Positions 53,826-62,776 of a stretch of DNA of 64,000 nucleotides are shown here, piece after piece. A model generated the notes under the pieces. The model was not told the DNA's origin. It made no database searches and worked only from the letters and a program-made list of their open reading frames with translations. Source of the stretch: Thalassobium sp. (GTDB taxonomy: Bacteria; Pseudomonadota; Gammaproteobacteria; Pseudomonadales; Oceanobacteraceae); NCBI GenBank assembly GCA_002733205.1, contig NVUW01000003.1:372001-436000 (forward strand), given 5' to 3'. The position numbers and the translations under genes are program-made. Position 1 is the first letter of the stretch. Every line of letters starts with the position of its first letter.

Positions 53826-54704
53826 TTATTTCTCCGTATACATAGTCACCAGAGTGCAGGGGTCCTTCTCTGCGTTACCCTGGCTTGCGTGCAGACGCAT
53901 CAGTTCTGCACCCAGTCCGGCCATTGGAATGGCACTTTTCATTATTCTGGCCAGATCATTGGCCATATCCAGGTCTTTTAACAGCGTCTTTACGTGCCAC
54001 TTCACAGGGTCAAAATCACGCTCTGCCATGCGTGGGCCGGTCAATTGCAAAGGCACAGAATCGGCAAATCCGCCTTTAAGGGCCGCCGGAATCTGCAGAG
54101 CATCAACACCGGCTTTTTCCGCCAGCGCCATGACTTCAGCCATAACCAGTACATTGCAGCTTACCAACATCTGATTACAGATTTTGGTTACCTGTCCTGC
54201 GCCCACCGGCCCCATACGCGTAACGCGCTGCGACAGCGGCGCCAGCAAAGGACGCAAACGATCAATTAACGCGTCATCACCACCGGCCATAATCGCCAGC
54301 ATGCCCTGCTCTGCACCAGCCACGCCACCGGAAACCGGTGCGTCTACCCAATGCATGCCGCACGCGGAAGTCAGGCGGGCCGCCATCTGTCTGGTTGCTT
54401 CGGGTTCAATGCTGGAAAAATCGATCAGAATCTGACCACTGCGAGCATTCGCGGCAATGCCGTCATCGCCAAAGACAATCGCCTCAACCGCTGCGGTATC
54501 CGTTACGCAGAGCATTACAACATCGCTGTCTGCCACCAACTGCGCAACAGAATTGGCAACACGGGCTCCCGCCTGACGCGCCGCTTCTGTTTTACTGGCG
54601 TTGCGATTCCAGACACTGAGGGAATACCCCGCCGCCAATAAACGCAAACTCATAGGCACGCCCATCAAGCCCATGCCAATAAAGCCAATTCGTTGTTGCT
54701 GCAT
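53826..54704 (-). CDS. glxR: Tartronate-semialdehyde reductase / 3-hydroxyacid dehydrogenase
   Basis: The 292-residue protein is a beta-hydroxyacid dehydrogenase: GFIGMGLMGVPMSLRLL for NAD(P) binding, DAPVSGGVAGAEQGMLAIMAGG for substrate binding, and GAGQVTKICNQMLV with the catalytic lysine. Its location with hyi makes tartronate semialdehyde the likely substrate, giving D-glycerate. Glyoxylate carboligase (gcl) is not in the window, so the pathway may be split or used for hydroxypyruvate. GGGAGA seven bases before ATG 54704 sets the start. Confidence 0.85.
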   Translation of the reverse strand: MQQQRIGFIGMGLMGVPMSLRLLAAGYSLSVWNRNASKTEAARQAGARVANSVAQLVADSDVVMLCVTDTAAVEAIVFGDDGIAANARSGQILIDFSSIEPEATRQMAARLTSACGMHWVDAPVSGGVAGAEQGMLAIMAGGDDALIDRLRPLLAPLSQRVTRMGPVGAGQVTKICNQMLVSCNVLVMAEVMALAEKAGVDALQIPAALKGGFADSVPLQLTGPRMAERDFDPVKWHVKTLLKDLDMANDLARIMKSAIPMAGLGAELMRLHASQGNAEKDPCTLVTMYTEK

Positions 54705-54928
54705 AACTGATCTCCCGAAGTCGTTCAATAATATCAAAGACTTAGCGCTACTGTATGTTGATTTATTGGCGCTGTGTGAGTTTTATCCGTCATTTTTTAT
54801 TGATTCAGGTAGCTCTGTTTCCCATCAGGACAGATGCACAACATTACAATAAAGAACTTACCTCAAATTACCCGTTCCGTATTCCTCGCCTATGCTTTAT
54901 CTCAGTGAAACCCAAAGGAAGTATAATT

Positions 54929-55756
54929 ATGAGCATGGCTAACATTTTCGCTGAGTCCCAAGCACTGCCCCACATTCCGCGAGTAGTACAGGAATTAATC
55001 GAAAGTTTCCGCGACGATGACGTTAATGTCGACGAAATAAGCAATAAAGTGGCGCTGGATCAGGCACTCACTGCAAAGGTTTTGCGCCTGGCTAATTCTG
55101 CCCACTATGGGGTATCCCGCACCGTCTCCAACCCGCACGATGCCATCATGCTGCTCGGCTTTAATACCCTGCGCACCATGGTGCTGGCCTCCGGGGTCAC
55201 CGGCGCTTTCAAAGCTCCGGAGGGATTTGATCAGCGCAAATTCTGGCATGATTCCTTTGCCATTGGCGCGTTATCCAAATGGATTGCCGCTTACGTTAAA
55301 GACTGTGACAGAGAGACCGCCTTCACCTGCGGCATGCTGCACTCCATTGGTATGCTGTTGATGCATATGGTGATGGCCGATGAAATTAAGAGCATTGATG
55401 ATGCCGAAGCGATGGGCGGCAAGCGTCATACGCTGGAAACCAGCCTGCTGGGCTATAACTACGCTGACGTTGGCGCAGAACTGGCGAAACGCTGGAAGTT
55501 TCCGGAAGAGATGCAACAGGCGATTCTGCAGCAGCATCACCCTGAAACCGATCAACCTTATTCAAAACTGGCCGGGGTCATCTACATCGCTAAATATCTG
55601 AAAGAAGCCCACGAAAAAGACTGGACTGATGAGCAGATTATTGAGCATTTCCCTCTGACGGTAGCTGAAGCGATTGGTATGGATACCACCCGTGCCTACG
55701 CGGATGTTGCCAAAACCAATTCGCTGGAATCCGGTCTCGACAGCCTGCTGGAATAA
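54929..55756 (+). CDS. HDOD-domain signalling protein
   Basis: The 275-residue protein consists of one HDOD domain (residues about 10-205): LPHIPRVVQELIESFRD, ALTAKVLRLANSAHYG, and DAIMLLGFNTLRTMVLASGV. HDOD is related to HD phosphohydrolases but lacks most metal ligands, and its members often act in signal transduction or stress responses. A GGAAG seven bases before the ATG supports the start over an upstream in-frame ATG at 54755. No partner kinase lies next to it. A long, perfect hairpin terminator follows. Confidence 0.85.
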   Translation: MSMANIFAESQALPHIPRVVQELIESFRDDDVNVDEISNKVALDQALTAKVLRLANSAHYGVSRTVSNPHDAIMLLGFNTLRTMVLASGVTGAFKAPEGFDQRKFWHDSFAIGALSKWIAAYVKDCDRETAFTCGMLHSIGMLLMHMVMADEIKSIDDAEAMGGKRHTLETSLLGYNYADVGAELAKRWKFPEEMQQAILQQHHPETDQPYSKLAGVIYIAKYLKEAHEKDWTDEQIIEHFPLTVAEAIGMDTTRAYADVAKTNSLESGLDSLLE

Positions 55757-55817
55757 GGCCTGTGGCAAAAAAGCCTGAATTATCTGGCTGCCATACAACA
55801 CGCTGAATGCTGTCACA

Positions 55818-55859
55818 CAGACAAATAAAAAGGCTCAAATGAGCCTTTTTATTTGTCTG
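55818..55859. terminator. 19-base perfect-stem bidirectional terminator
   Basis: A perfect 19-base stem with an AAAT loop contains A-rich and T-rich runs on either side of a GGCTC/GAGCC core, so it can end transcripts of both the HDOD gene and the convergent ligase gene. Confidence 0.9.
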
Positions 55860-55871
55860 TTATTTATTTTT

Positions 55872-55900
55872 GGTCACCTCTGCATAATTCAGAGGTGACC
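55872..55900. repeat. Second perfect inverted repeat next to the terminator
   Basis: GGTCACCTCTG and CAGAGGTGACC form 11-base perfect arms around a seven-base loop, ending four bases from the ligase stop codon. No T tract follows on the minus strand, so it is not an ordinary terminator for that gene. Confidence 0.7.
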
Positions 55901-55903
55901 TTG

Positions 55904-56881
55904 CTACAGCGTAGTCTCCGTACGCAACTCTGATTCTGCACAAAACCACTGACGGCTTAGTTCAACCCGCTCGGCGGCAGGACGGGCAACATCCGCATCA
56001 CTTAAAGCATCAATGATTTCCAGCCGTGGTAAAAGGCCACAGCCATTCGCGACCTGAATCGTCAGGCCCGGGCGGGCATTAAGTTCCAGCAACATCGGAC
56101 CATAACGCCGGTCGAGAACCATATCCGTCCCCAGATACCCCAGCCCGCTTTCTTCGTAGCAACGCGCAGCCAGTTCCAGTAGCTGCCCCCACCGCGGAAT
56201 AACCAGCTCTGATAATTCCCGTCCGGTATCCGGATGGCGTTCAACACTCAAACCATTTTGTACGGCTTTTAATGGTCTGCCGGTGGCAATGTCCAGCCCA
56301 ACGCCGACCGCGCCCTGATGCAAATTAGCCTTACCATCAGAACTGCGGGTAGAGAGACGCATCATCGCCATTACCGGGTAACCGCGGCAGACAATAACGC
56401 GGATATCCGGCACCCCTTCAAATGAATAGCCACCCAGTTGCGGATCAAATTCGATCAACTCTTCAATAATAGCAATATCCGGACTGCCACCCAGACTATA
56501 GAGTCCGGACAAAATATTCGATACATGGCGCTGTAATTCCGTCAGTGTCACCAGCGTTCCGCTGTTTTTTACATACTGCGTGTCGTCATAACGACTGAGT
56601 ACCAGAATACCTTTACCGCCACTGCCTTTCGCGGGTTTGATGGCAAAACCCGGCACATCGCGCAGCAGTTCCGCCAGTAAAGAAACATCGTGCTGACTCT
56701 GAATGGTGCCGATTAATGCCGGAGTGGTAATACCCGCTTTTTGCGCCAGTAATTTGGTCTTCAGTTTATTGTCGACCAGAGGATACAACCGACGTGGGTT
56801 ATAACGGCTGATATAGCTGATATTACGCCGGTTCATGCCCAAAATTCCGCGCCGTTCAAGACGCCATGGCAAGGTAAACAC
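55904..56881 (-). CDS. RimK-like ATP-grasp amidoligase (alpha-L-glutamate ligase-like)
   Basis: This 325-residue protein is an ATP-grasp ligase related to RimK. PGFAIKPAKGSGGKGILVL is the glycine-rich nucleotide loop, and LGYLGTDMVLDRRYGPMLLELNARPGLTIQVAN carries the metal-binding acidic residue and the N-R pair. RimK-type enzymes add amino acids or small peptides to amino or carboxyl groups. The gene is the last of three, separated from the 7TM gene by one base. The GTG start has GGAG upstream. Its target here is unknown, but the linked protease and membrane protein suggest an envelope-related peptide. Confidence 0.87.
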   Translation of the reverse strand: MFTLPWRLERRGILGMNRRNISYISRYNPRRLYPLVDNKLKTKLLAQKAGITTPALIGTIQSQHDVSLLAELLRDVPGFAIKPAKGSGGKGILVLSRYDDTQYVKNSGTLVTLTELQRHVSNILSGLYSLGGSPDIAIIEELIEFDPQLGGYSFEGVPDIRVIVCRGYPVMAMMRLSTRSSDGKANLHQGAVGVGLDIATGRPLKAVQNGLSVERHPDTGRELSELVIPRWGQLLELAARCYEESGLGYLGTDMVLDRRYGPMLLELNARPGLTIQVANGCGLLPRLEIIDALSDADVARPAAERVELSRQWFCAESELRTETTL

Positions 56882-56882
56882 G

Positions 56883-58427
56883 TCAGCTCCCGAACGCTTT
56901 GAAGCGCTTCAGCTCCAGCAGCCGATAACCGGTGTAAGAACCGATCAGCAAGACCAGCGCCAGCACAATAAACTGAATACCAATAAAGTTGAATGTTAAA
57001 TGCCGTACCCAGGGATCACTCATGGCCCAGTATGCCAGCACCGCAGTCAGCAAACTGCCACCTCCCTGCACCATGACTTCGCGCCCGCCTTCTTCTTCCC
57101 ACAGAATCGACATACGCTCGATGGTCCAGGATAAAATAATCATCGGGAAGAAGGTGATTTTTAAACCTTCCGTCAGGCCGAGTTTATAAGACAACACACT
57201 GAAAATACTGATGATGGCAATCACGGTAATAATCACCGCCGTAATCCGCGCCACCAGCAATAAATTCAGACGCGATAAATAACCGCGGATAAACAACCCG
57301 GTGGCGACCACCAACAAAAAACCAACCAACCCCGTCACCAGCGATGTCTGAATAAAGGCCAGCGCAATTAACACCGGCATAAAGGTACCTGAAGTACGGA
57401 TACCGATAATAATGCGCAGAATGCAGACGATCAGTGCGCCAATGGGAATCAACAGAATGGTTTTAAACATTGCCTGCTCTTCGACCGGCAGACTGTGAAT
57501 GGAAAAGTTCAGGAAATCATGCTGACTGGAAAGATTTTCAGCGATGTTTGCATAGGTCGATTCTTCACGTTTAAGCATTGAGAAACGAATGCTTGAATCG
57601 GTGCCTCCGGTAACGTCCAGTACCGGAGCGCCGCGCTGTTCCCATAGCAGTAACGGTGTATCAGCAGCCAGCAGAACCGAGGCATTACTTTTCTCACCGG
57701 GTAGTTCAAAAATCTGACTGTCGTTGCCATTCCACACCCGCAGCAACGGCATCAGATTCTGACGACGACGACCATCCTGCAAATTCAGACCATAAACCAC
57801 CGAAGCCGGAACCCGCGCTTTATGCAGCATTTCCACCCAAAGCTCAGGCAGCTGATCGGCATAATGGGTACGCAGTAATTCGATATGCTGGGCGGTTTCA
57901 TCTTCCTGAAAGCGTTTCAGCAGCTCCCGAGTCAGGCTGTAATTATCGGCCGACGTTGCATAAGCGCCGGCCAACACTTCATTCACCGCACTGGCATAAG
58001 GTTCTGGCCAGCTGACCGGATCAATCGCAGGCGGCGGAAGATCAGCACCGGATTGCATCTGGCTGACCAGAATCTCGGCGCGATAAAATAATTCCTGCTT
58101 CCCTTTTGCACCGCGCACCGTCCACTCTGCGCGCGGCTCATTGCCATCCATAAAGTTCAGGCCATAACCTGGCGATGCACCGGCTTCTTTTAAAACGGTA
58201 AAACCATCCTGCGCCGAAGGCCGTGCCATCGATACTTTCACCGGCCCGCCATGGGCATTGAATTCGACTTTCGCTTCCACCGACCAAATGGTCTGTGTTT
58301 CACCGTAAACCAGAGGAACTTCATACATCCAATGGCGGTGCAGTGTCAGCACGATACCAATCACCAGTAAAAATCCGACCAGCAAAAAGAAAGGTGCACG
58401 GGTAAATGAAAAGGAACCGATGTTCAT
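56883..58427 (-). CDS. Inactive-transglutaminase/7TM membrane protein (UUP1 type)
   Basis: The 514-residue protein has an N-terminal membrane helix (about residues 12-30) and a periplasmic part of about 280 residues. Its transglutaminase-like segment includes HIELLRTHYADQLPELWVEMLHKARVPASVVYG, where the catalytic cysteine is absent. Six or seven membrane segments fill the last 200 residues. This is the layout described as 'inactive transglutaminase fused to 7TM', which occurs in conserved operons with RimK-like ligases and retropepsin-like proteases. It is 17 bases downstream of the protease gene. The ATG at 58427 begins the first membrane helix region. Confidence 0.87.
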   Translation of the reverse strand: MNIGSFSFTRAPFFLLVGFLLVIGIVLTLHRHWMYEVPLVYGETQTIWSVEAKVEFNAHGGPVKVSMARPSAQDGFTVLKEAGASPGYGLNFMDGNEPRAEWTVRGAKGKQELFYRAEILVSQMQSGADLPPPAIDPVSWPEPYASAVNEVLAGAYATSADNYSLTRELLKRFQEDETAQHIELLRTHYADQLPELWVEMLHKARVPASVVYGLNLQDGRRRQNLMPLLRVWNGNDSQIFELPGEKSNASVLLAADTPLLLWEQRGAPVLDVTGGTDSSIRFSMLKREESTYANIAENLSSQHDFLNFSIHSLPVEEQAMFKTILLIPIGALIVCILRIIIGIRTSGTFMPVLIALAFIQTSLVTGLVGFLLVVATGLFIRGYLSRLNLLLVARITAVIITVIAIISIFSVLSYKLGLTEGLKITFFPMIILSWTIERMSILWEEEGGREVMVQGGGSLLTAVLAYWAMSDPWVRHLTFNFIGIQFIVLALVLLIGSYTGYRLLELKRFKAFGS

Positions 58428-58444
58428 AATAATGGGGTCGCAGG

Positions 58445-59446
58445 CTACGGAGTATTAGGAGCCGGTTCAGTGTTCACCGGGGTTTCTGCAGTACTGGCAG
58501 GCGGCGGCAAAACGTCTGCTGCCTGGCCGCTGCGCGGCTCTGCGGCTTTCGCTTTTTTGGTTTTGCCCGGTTCTGCTTCTTTGTTTGGCGCTGAAGCAGC
58601 GGCCGGTGTTGGTTCCGCTGGTGCCACAGGCTTTTTCAGCGCAGGTTTTTTCACCGCAGGCGCTGCCGGTGACGTTGCCGGAGCGGCGGCCGGGGTGGTG
58701 TCCGGAACAAACTTGGCGTGTAAGAAGCGACGCCCCACATCAATCAGAGTGACATCACGCAAAAATTCACGCCCCAACAGAATCGGATACGTCATTTGTG
58801 AACGGTCGGTGAGGGTAAACTCGGTGTCCTGTTGCAGCGCGGTACCAAGATTCACCGTCAGCGAAACCACCGGCCGGCGATCAACTTCATCGCTGGATGC
58901 CTGACGAATCAGTACATGACGTACTAATGGCGCTTCAATTTCGATCGGCTCCGCTTCGTCATCATGCTGCAACCAGAAGCGAACCCAACGCTTACCATTA
59001 CGCTCAAAGCGCACCACATTGACCGCACTTAACGAGGAGGTGGCAGCACCACTGTCAATTCGCGCCTGATAGTGATGTCCTGGCGGAGAAATATAAATCC
59101 ACTCACTGGCACCGATGATGGTTTTGCCGTCCATCAGTGTCGCTGGTGCCTCTCGTGGCGGACATTCCGTACCGGAAAAGGTCGGCGAAGCCGCAGTCAG
59201 CGACTGCAACTGCTTATTGATACGGACCAACTGCAAACGCTGACGCCGCAGTTTATCGTCCAACGCCGCGACATCAGCACAGGCTGTTACTGCCGGAGCT
59301 GGCTCAGCAGCCGGGATCTTTTGATCGAGCAATTTTTCAATGTCTGCCAACGTCAGGTCACGATGTTCAGGGCCAGGCCAGACACTGCAGCCCGAACTCA
59401 TCAGGGCAATACAAGCTATGAGGAAAAACGATGCCCGAGGGGGCAT
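58445..59446 (-). CDS. Retropepsin-like aspartic protease lipoprotein (RimK-associated)
   Basis: The protein of 333 residues begins with a lipobox (LMSSGC, cysteine 20) and contains a retropepsin-like domain (about residues 125-265). ARIDSGAATSSLSA carries the aspartic-protease DSGA active-site motif, and YPILLGREFLRDVTLIDVGRRFL is the conserved second half. Databases often label this family 'ATP-dependent zinc protease', but the visible motif is that of an aspartic protease. The last 75 residues are rich in alanine, proline and lysine and are probably disordered. GGAGG six bases before ATG 59446 sets the start. It is the first gene of the operon. Confidence 0.88.
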   Translation of the reverse strand: MPPRASFFLIACIALMSSGCSVWPGPEHRDLTLADIEKLLDQKIPAAEPAPAVTACADVAALDDKLRRQRLQLVRINKQLQSLTAASPTFSGTECPPREAPATLMDGKTIIGASEWIYISPPGHHYQARIDSGAATSSLSAVNVVRFERNGKRWVRFWLQHDDEAEPIEIEAPLVRHVLIRQASSDEVDRRPVVSLTVNLGTALQQDTEFTLTDRSQMTYPILLGREFLRDVTLIDVGRRFLHAKFVPDTTPAAAPATSPAAPAVKKPALKKPVAPAEPTPAAASAPNKEAEPGKTKKAKAAEPRSGQAADVLPPPASTAETPVNTEPAPNTP

Positions 59447-59625
59447 AACAACCTCCACCAACAGAGAAATGCGTGCGGCATTTAACCACAGAAAGCGGGA
59501 GAATCTGAACACAGGTACAACCTTTTACCGCGTTATTTACAGTGATACTGACCCATCACAGTGCTGAGAACACACTTCTGCAGCAACAGAGCACGACTCT
59601 TGGCGTGGTTCGACCGAGCCATAAC

Positions 59626-59652
59626 AAAAAAGCTCCCGATGGGAGCTTTTTT
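59626..59652 (-). terminator. Terminator of the bacterioferritin operon
   Basis: A 12-base stem (AAAAAAGCTCCC with GGGAGCTTTTTT) and a GAT loop lie 21 bases after the second bacterioferritin stop. The T tract is present on either strand. Confidence 0.9.
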
Positions 59653-59673
59653 TACAGCAACAATGTGTTCCGC

Positions 59674-60144
59674 TCAGGACATCTGCGACTGCAGATAGTT
59701 CGGCAGGCCGATTTTGTCGATCAGGCCCAATTGCTGTTCCAGCCAGTGGGTATGATCGTTTTCGGTATCATCCAGCAGCACCTGCAGCATATCGCGGGTC
59801 TGATAATCCTGAACCTGCTCACACAGAGCCATCACATCACGCAGGTCCACAATCACTTTGTATTCCAGATCCAGATCGCTCTTCAGCATCGCCGGAACAT
59901 CTTTGCCGATGTTCAGCGGAACCCGGGTAACCATATCCGGAGTGCCACCGAGGAACAAAATACGTTCGATCAGCTTGGAGGCATGTTCTTTTTCGTCTTC
60001 AAACTCATGATCAATACGCTCATAGAGCTTTTTCAGTCCCCAATCGTCATACATACGGGAGTGAATAAAATACTGATCCATGGCGCTTAATTCGCCGGCC
60101 AGTAACTCGTTTAATTTGGCAATAACCTGCGGGTTACCTTTCAT
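59674..60144 (-). CDS. Bacterioferritin with ferroxidase site but no heme methionine
   Basis: The 156-residue four-helix ferritin has the di-iron ferroxidase ligands: E18 and Y25 in [10 protein letters not shown]51 and H54 in DEKEH, E94, and the ExxH pair at 128/131 in DDTENDH. At position 52, where bacterioferritin has the heme-binding methionine, there is lysine. It should oxidise iron for storage but cannot bind the intersubunit heme by itself. It is 13 bases downstream of the second bacterioferritin gene, so both are made together and may assemble into mixed shells. Confidence 0.93.
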   Translation of the reverse strand: MKGNPQVIAKLNELLAGELSAMDQYFIHSRMYDDWGLKKLYERIDHEFEDEKEHASKLIERILFLGGTPDMVTRVPLNIGKDVPAMLKSDLDLEYKVIVDLRDVMALCEQVQDYQTRDMLQVLLDDTENDHTHWLEQQLGLIDKIGLPNYLQSQMS

Positions 60145-60157
60145 ATCTGGCCTCCTG

Positions 60158-60622
60158 TCACATCATGGACTGTTGATAGTTTTCGATACCGACCTGGGCG
60201 ATCAGTGATTGCTGGGTTTCAAGCCAGTCGAGATACTCTTCTTCGTATTCCTGAATATCTTCCAGCAACTCGCGGCTGACGTAATCCTTAACCGATTCGC
60301 AGTAGGCGATGGCTTCTTTCAAAACTTCCAGCTGTTCAACAATCTGGTCCAGATCGCACTGCAGCATTTCGGCGGTGTTTTCACCAATGCGCAGACGATT
60401 CAGTTTCTGCAGATTCGGCAGACCTTCAAGAAATAAAATGCGCTCGATCAGCTTGTCAGCCTGCTTCATATCCTTAATGGATTTTTTGTAGGCCTTTTCA
60501 TCCAGCTCAGAGAAACCCCAGTTTTTAAACATGCGGGCATGAAGAAAATACTGATTAATCGATGTGAGTTCGATGCCAAGTATCTGATTGAGATACTCAT
60601 TCACTTTGACGTCACCCTTCAT
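60158..60622 (-). CDS. Bacterioferritin with heme methionine but degenerate ferroxidase site
   Basis: This 154-residue ferritin is the partner of the downstream gene. Methionine 52 (KDMKQAD) is present for heme binding. The ferroxidase ligands are partly lost: E51 is D, H54 is Q, E94 is I, and H130 is Y, while E18, Y25 and E127 remain. This matches the division of labour known for Neisseria BfrA/BfrB-type pairs, where one subunit oxidises iron and the other carries heme for iron release. It is the first gene of the pair. I see no Fur box in the spacer upstream. Confidence 0.93.
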   Translation of the reverse strand: MKGDVKVNEYLNQILGIELTSINQYFLHARMFKNWGFSELDEKAYKKSIKDMKQADKLIERILFLEGLPNLQKLNRLRIGENTAEMLQCDLDQIVEQLEVLKEAIAYCESVKDYVSRELLEDIQEYEEEYLDWLETQQSLIAQVGIENYQQSMM

Positions 60623-60771
60623 GGCCGCGCTCCTTAAAAACTGAATAAACCAGTCTATGAATTAGTGCTGAGCAGCGCAAGCCCGCAGCAGAAGAAGACA
60701 ATATAAATGACTTTGATTATTACCTGCACTGGTAACAGACAAGTAATCTCCTGAGACCCCGTGATTAAGGG

Positions 60772-61254
60772 TCAGTGATCCTTAGGCCTGGTACCGATAT
60801 GGAAGCTGCCATCGGAGTGAAATTGCACAACCTGGGAGCGTTTCTTCCCTAACAGAAAAGGCTCATCGTCATAGAATAAAAAATTCTTCCAGTAACGGCG
60901 GAATATTTTCCAGCTGGTCTGCACGACATGTTCCGAGTGATAGCAGAAATACACCACGGTGTTGTCATCCCAGCTTAAATGGGCAGCAATCAGTTCCGGC
61001 AATTCATTGCTGTCACGATCCCAGCATGACTGCCAGTCGCCCTGCTCCGCCCAGACGCCATTACGCGCCGGCCAGTCATCGCCAAGAAAGTGGCTGGCAT
61101 GGGTCGCTTCTTTACTGATGTTCTGCCGCCAGAACTGCAACGCAGCCACAGCAGTCAGCGGTTTAATATGCTCCAGATCTTCGGCAGCAACGGGCAACTC
61201 CCGGTGGCGGAAAATCCAGCCTTGTTTGTAATCTGGCCAGGCAAGGTAATTCAT
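60772..61254 (-). CDS. DUF2947 family protein
   Basis: The 160-residue protein matches my memory of the DUF2947 family: an N-terminal YLAWPDYKQGWIFRHRELPV segment, TVVYFCYHSEHVVQTSW in the middle, and RRYWKNFLFYDDEPFLLGKKRSQVVQFHSDG near the end. It is rich in tryptophan and has no signal peptide or membrane segment. The function is unknown. It is read towards the bacterioferritin genes, but a 149-base spacer separates them, so a shared transcript is not evident. Confidence 0.72.
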   Translation of the reverse strand: MNYLAWPDYKQGWIFRHRELPVAAEDLEHIKPLTAVAALQFWRQNISKEATHASHFLGDDWPARNGVWAEQGDWQSCWDRDSNELPELIAAHLSWDDNTVVYFCYHSEHVVQTSWKIFRRYWKNFLFYDDEPFLLGKKRSQVVQFHSDGSFHIGTRPKDH

Positions 61255-61360
61255 ACAGACTCACAGCGTTAAAGACGCATAAGAGTAACATTTTCAGTCA
61301 CAACTGCGGAATTCATCAGCGGGGAATAATAAAATGCGCCGGAACAGACAGCCAAATGCG

Positions 61361-62635
61361 TCAGCCGACAATCCGGTTACGGCCTAACGATTTGGCCCGG
61401 TACAGCGCTTTATCAGCATTCTGCACCAGTGTTTTGATGCTTTTACCATGACCCGGGCATGTTGCCAGCCCGATACTGACCGTCAGCGGTACATGGCAAC
61501 CGGATGAGCGCAGATCGGCGACCTCCAGCTGCTTGCGCAGCGTCTCACACAGCCCCAATCCAGCGTGCAGAGTGGTATTCGGCATCAGCAGCAGAAATTC
61601 TTCACCGCCCCAGCGCATTAACGTATCGCTGGCACGTATGCGCGTATGGAAAATATCCGATGCCATGCGCAGTGCTTTGTCGCCGACCTGATGACCGAAC
61701 TGATCATTGATGTTTTTAAAGCTATCAAGATCCAGCAAAGCAACGGTCATCTCGGTGCGCTGGCGCAACGCTAATTGCAGCTGTTGTTCAAACACCGCAT
61801 AACCGGCACGGCGGTTCAGCAGGCCGGTCAGCTCATCAATGGTCGCCAGCTCACGCAGTTTTTCTTCGAGTCGTTTGTGCTCATTAATATTGTGCACCAT
61901 ACCAACCACCCGCAGAGCACGGCCATTGGCATCTCGGGCGCAGACATAACCGCGATCATGTACCCAGAGATAATCACCGTTGCGTGTTTTCAGCCGGTAT
62001 TCGATATCGTAAAGATCCTGTTTTCCGCCAACGTATTCTTCGGTTGCGGCCAGAATGCGTTCGGCATCGTCGGGATGCAGACTGTCTTTCCAGGTAAACA
62101 GACTGTGTTGCACTTCATAAGGGCCATAGCCGAGCATGCGCTTCAGCTGAGGCGCATAAAACACGTCGTTGGTGGTCAGATCCCACTCCCAGATACCATC
62201 GGAGGCCTCGTTCAGCACAAAGCGCATAATGGGTTCCAGGTTATGCAGGGTCTTTTCTACGGCGCCACGTTGGGTAATGTCACGGACCGATGACAGCAGG
62301 TATTCGGTGTTGTCCCAACGGACAATATGACTGGAGACTTCAACTAAAAACTCGCTGCCGTCAAAGCGAAGATGGCGTCCGACAAAGACATAATCCGGAT
62401 CGGAACGGATGGCTTTCACCACCAGCCGCCAGTGCTGTATGTCTTTAATATCGCGTTGCTGCTGCAATACCGTACGGCCAACAAATTCGTCACGATTGAA
62501 GCCTTGCTGGCGACACGCCTCGTCGTTGACCGCAACGATAGCGGCCGTTCTCGGATTAACGATGTAAATGGCGTCTTTCAGCTGGTCGAATGCTTTCAGA
62601 TAACTGAGCAGCTCCGGACCACACTTATTGGTCAT
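61361..62635 (-). CDS. PAS-PAS-GGDEF diguanylate cyclase
   Basis: The protein of 424 residues has two PAS domains (about residues 10-125 and 130-255), with RDITQRG and NINEHKR marking PAC segments, and a GGDEF domain (about 260-424). The active-site loop is GGEEF, preceded at the usual distance by the inhibitory RxxD (RASD), so the product should inhibit it. There is no membrane segment, so it senses an internal signal. The ATG at 62635 has AGG nine bases upstream and is preferred to the one at 62641. It stands alone between DUF2947 and thrC. Confidence 0.92.
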   Translation of the reverse strand: MTNKCGPELLSYLKAFDQLKDAIYIVNPRTAAIVAVNDEACRQQGFNRDEFVGRTVLQQQRDIKDIQHWRLVVKAIRSDPDYVFVGRHLRFDGSEFLVEVSSHIVRWDNTEYLLSSVRDITQRGAVEKTLHNLEPIMRFVLNEASDGIWEWDLTTNDVFYAPQLKRMLGYGPYEVQHSLFTWKDSLHPDDAERILAATEEYVGGKQDLYDIEYRLKTRNGDYLWVHDRGYVCARDANGRALRVVGMVHNINEHKRLEEKLRELATIDELTGLLNRRAGYAVFEQQLQLALRQRTEMTVALLDLDSFKNINDQFGHQVGDKALRMASDIFHTRIRASDTLMRWGGEEFLLLMPNTTLHAGLGLCETLRKQLEVADLRSSGCHVPLTVSIGLATCPGHGKSIKTLVQNADKALYRAKSLGRNRIVG

Positions 62636-62727
62636 ACGCATACCTGTGCGGCAGTAGCGAGCGGTACAATCTGGATCTCTGCTTCACATAATAGACTAAC
62701 GCAGCATACCCACACGAATCACATGCA

Positions 62728-62754
62728 TAAAAAAGGCCACCTAAAAGGTGGCCT
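62728..62754 (-). terminator. Terminator of thrC
   Basis: AGGCCACCT pairs with AGGTGGCCT around a three-base loop, and on the minus strand it runs into a T tract. It lies 23 bases after the thrC stop. Confidence 0.88.
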
Positions 62755-62776
62755 GTGCGCTGCAACCGTTCAGGAA

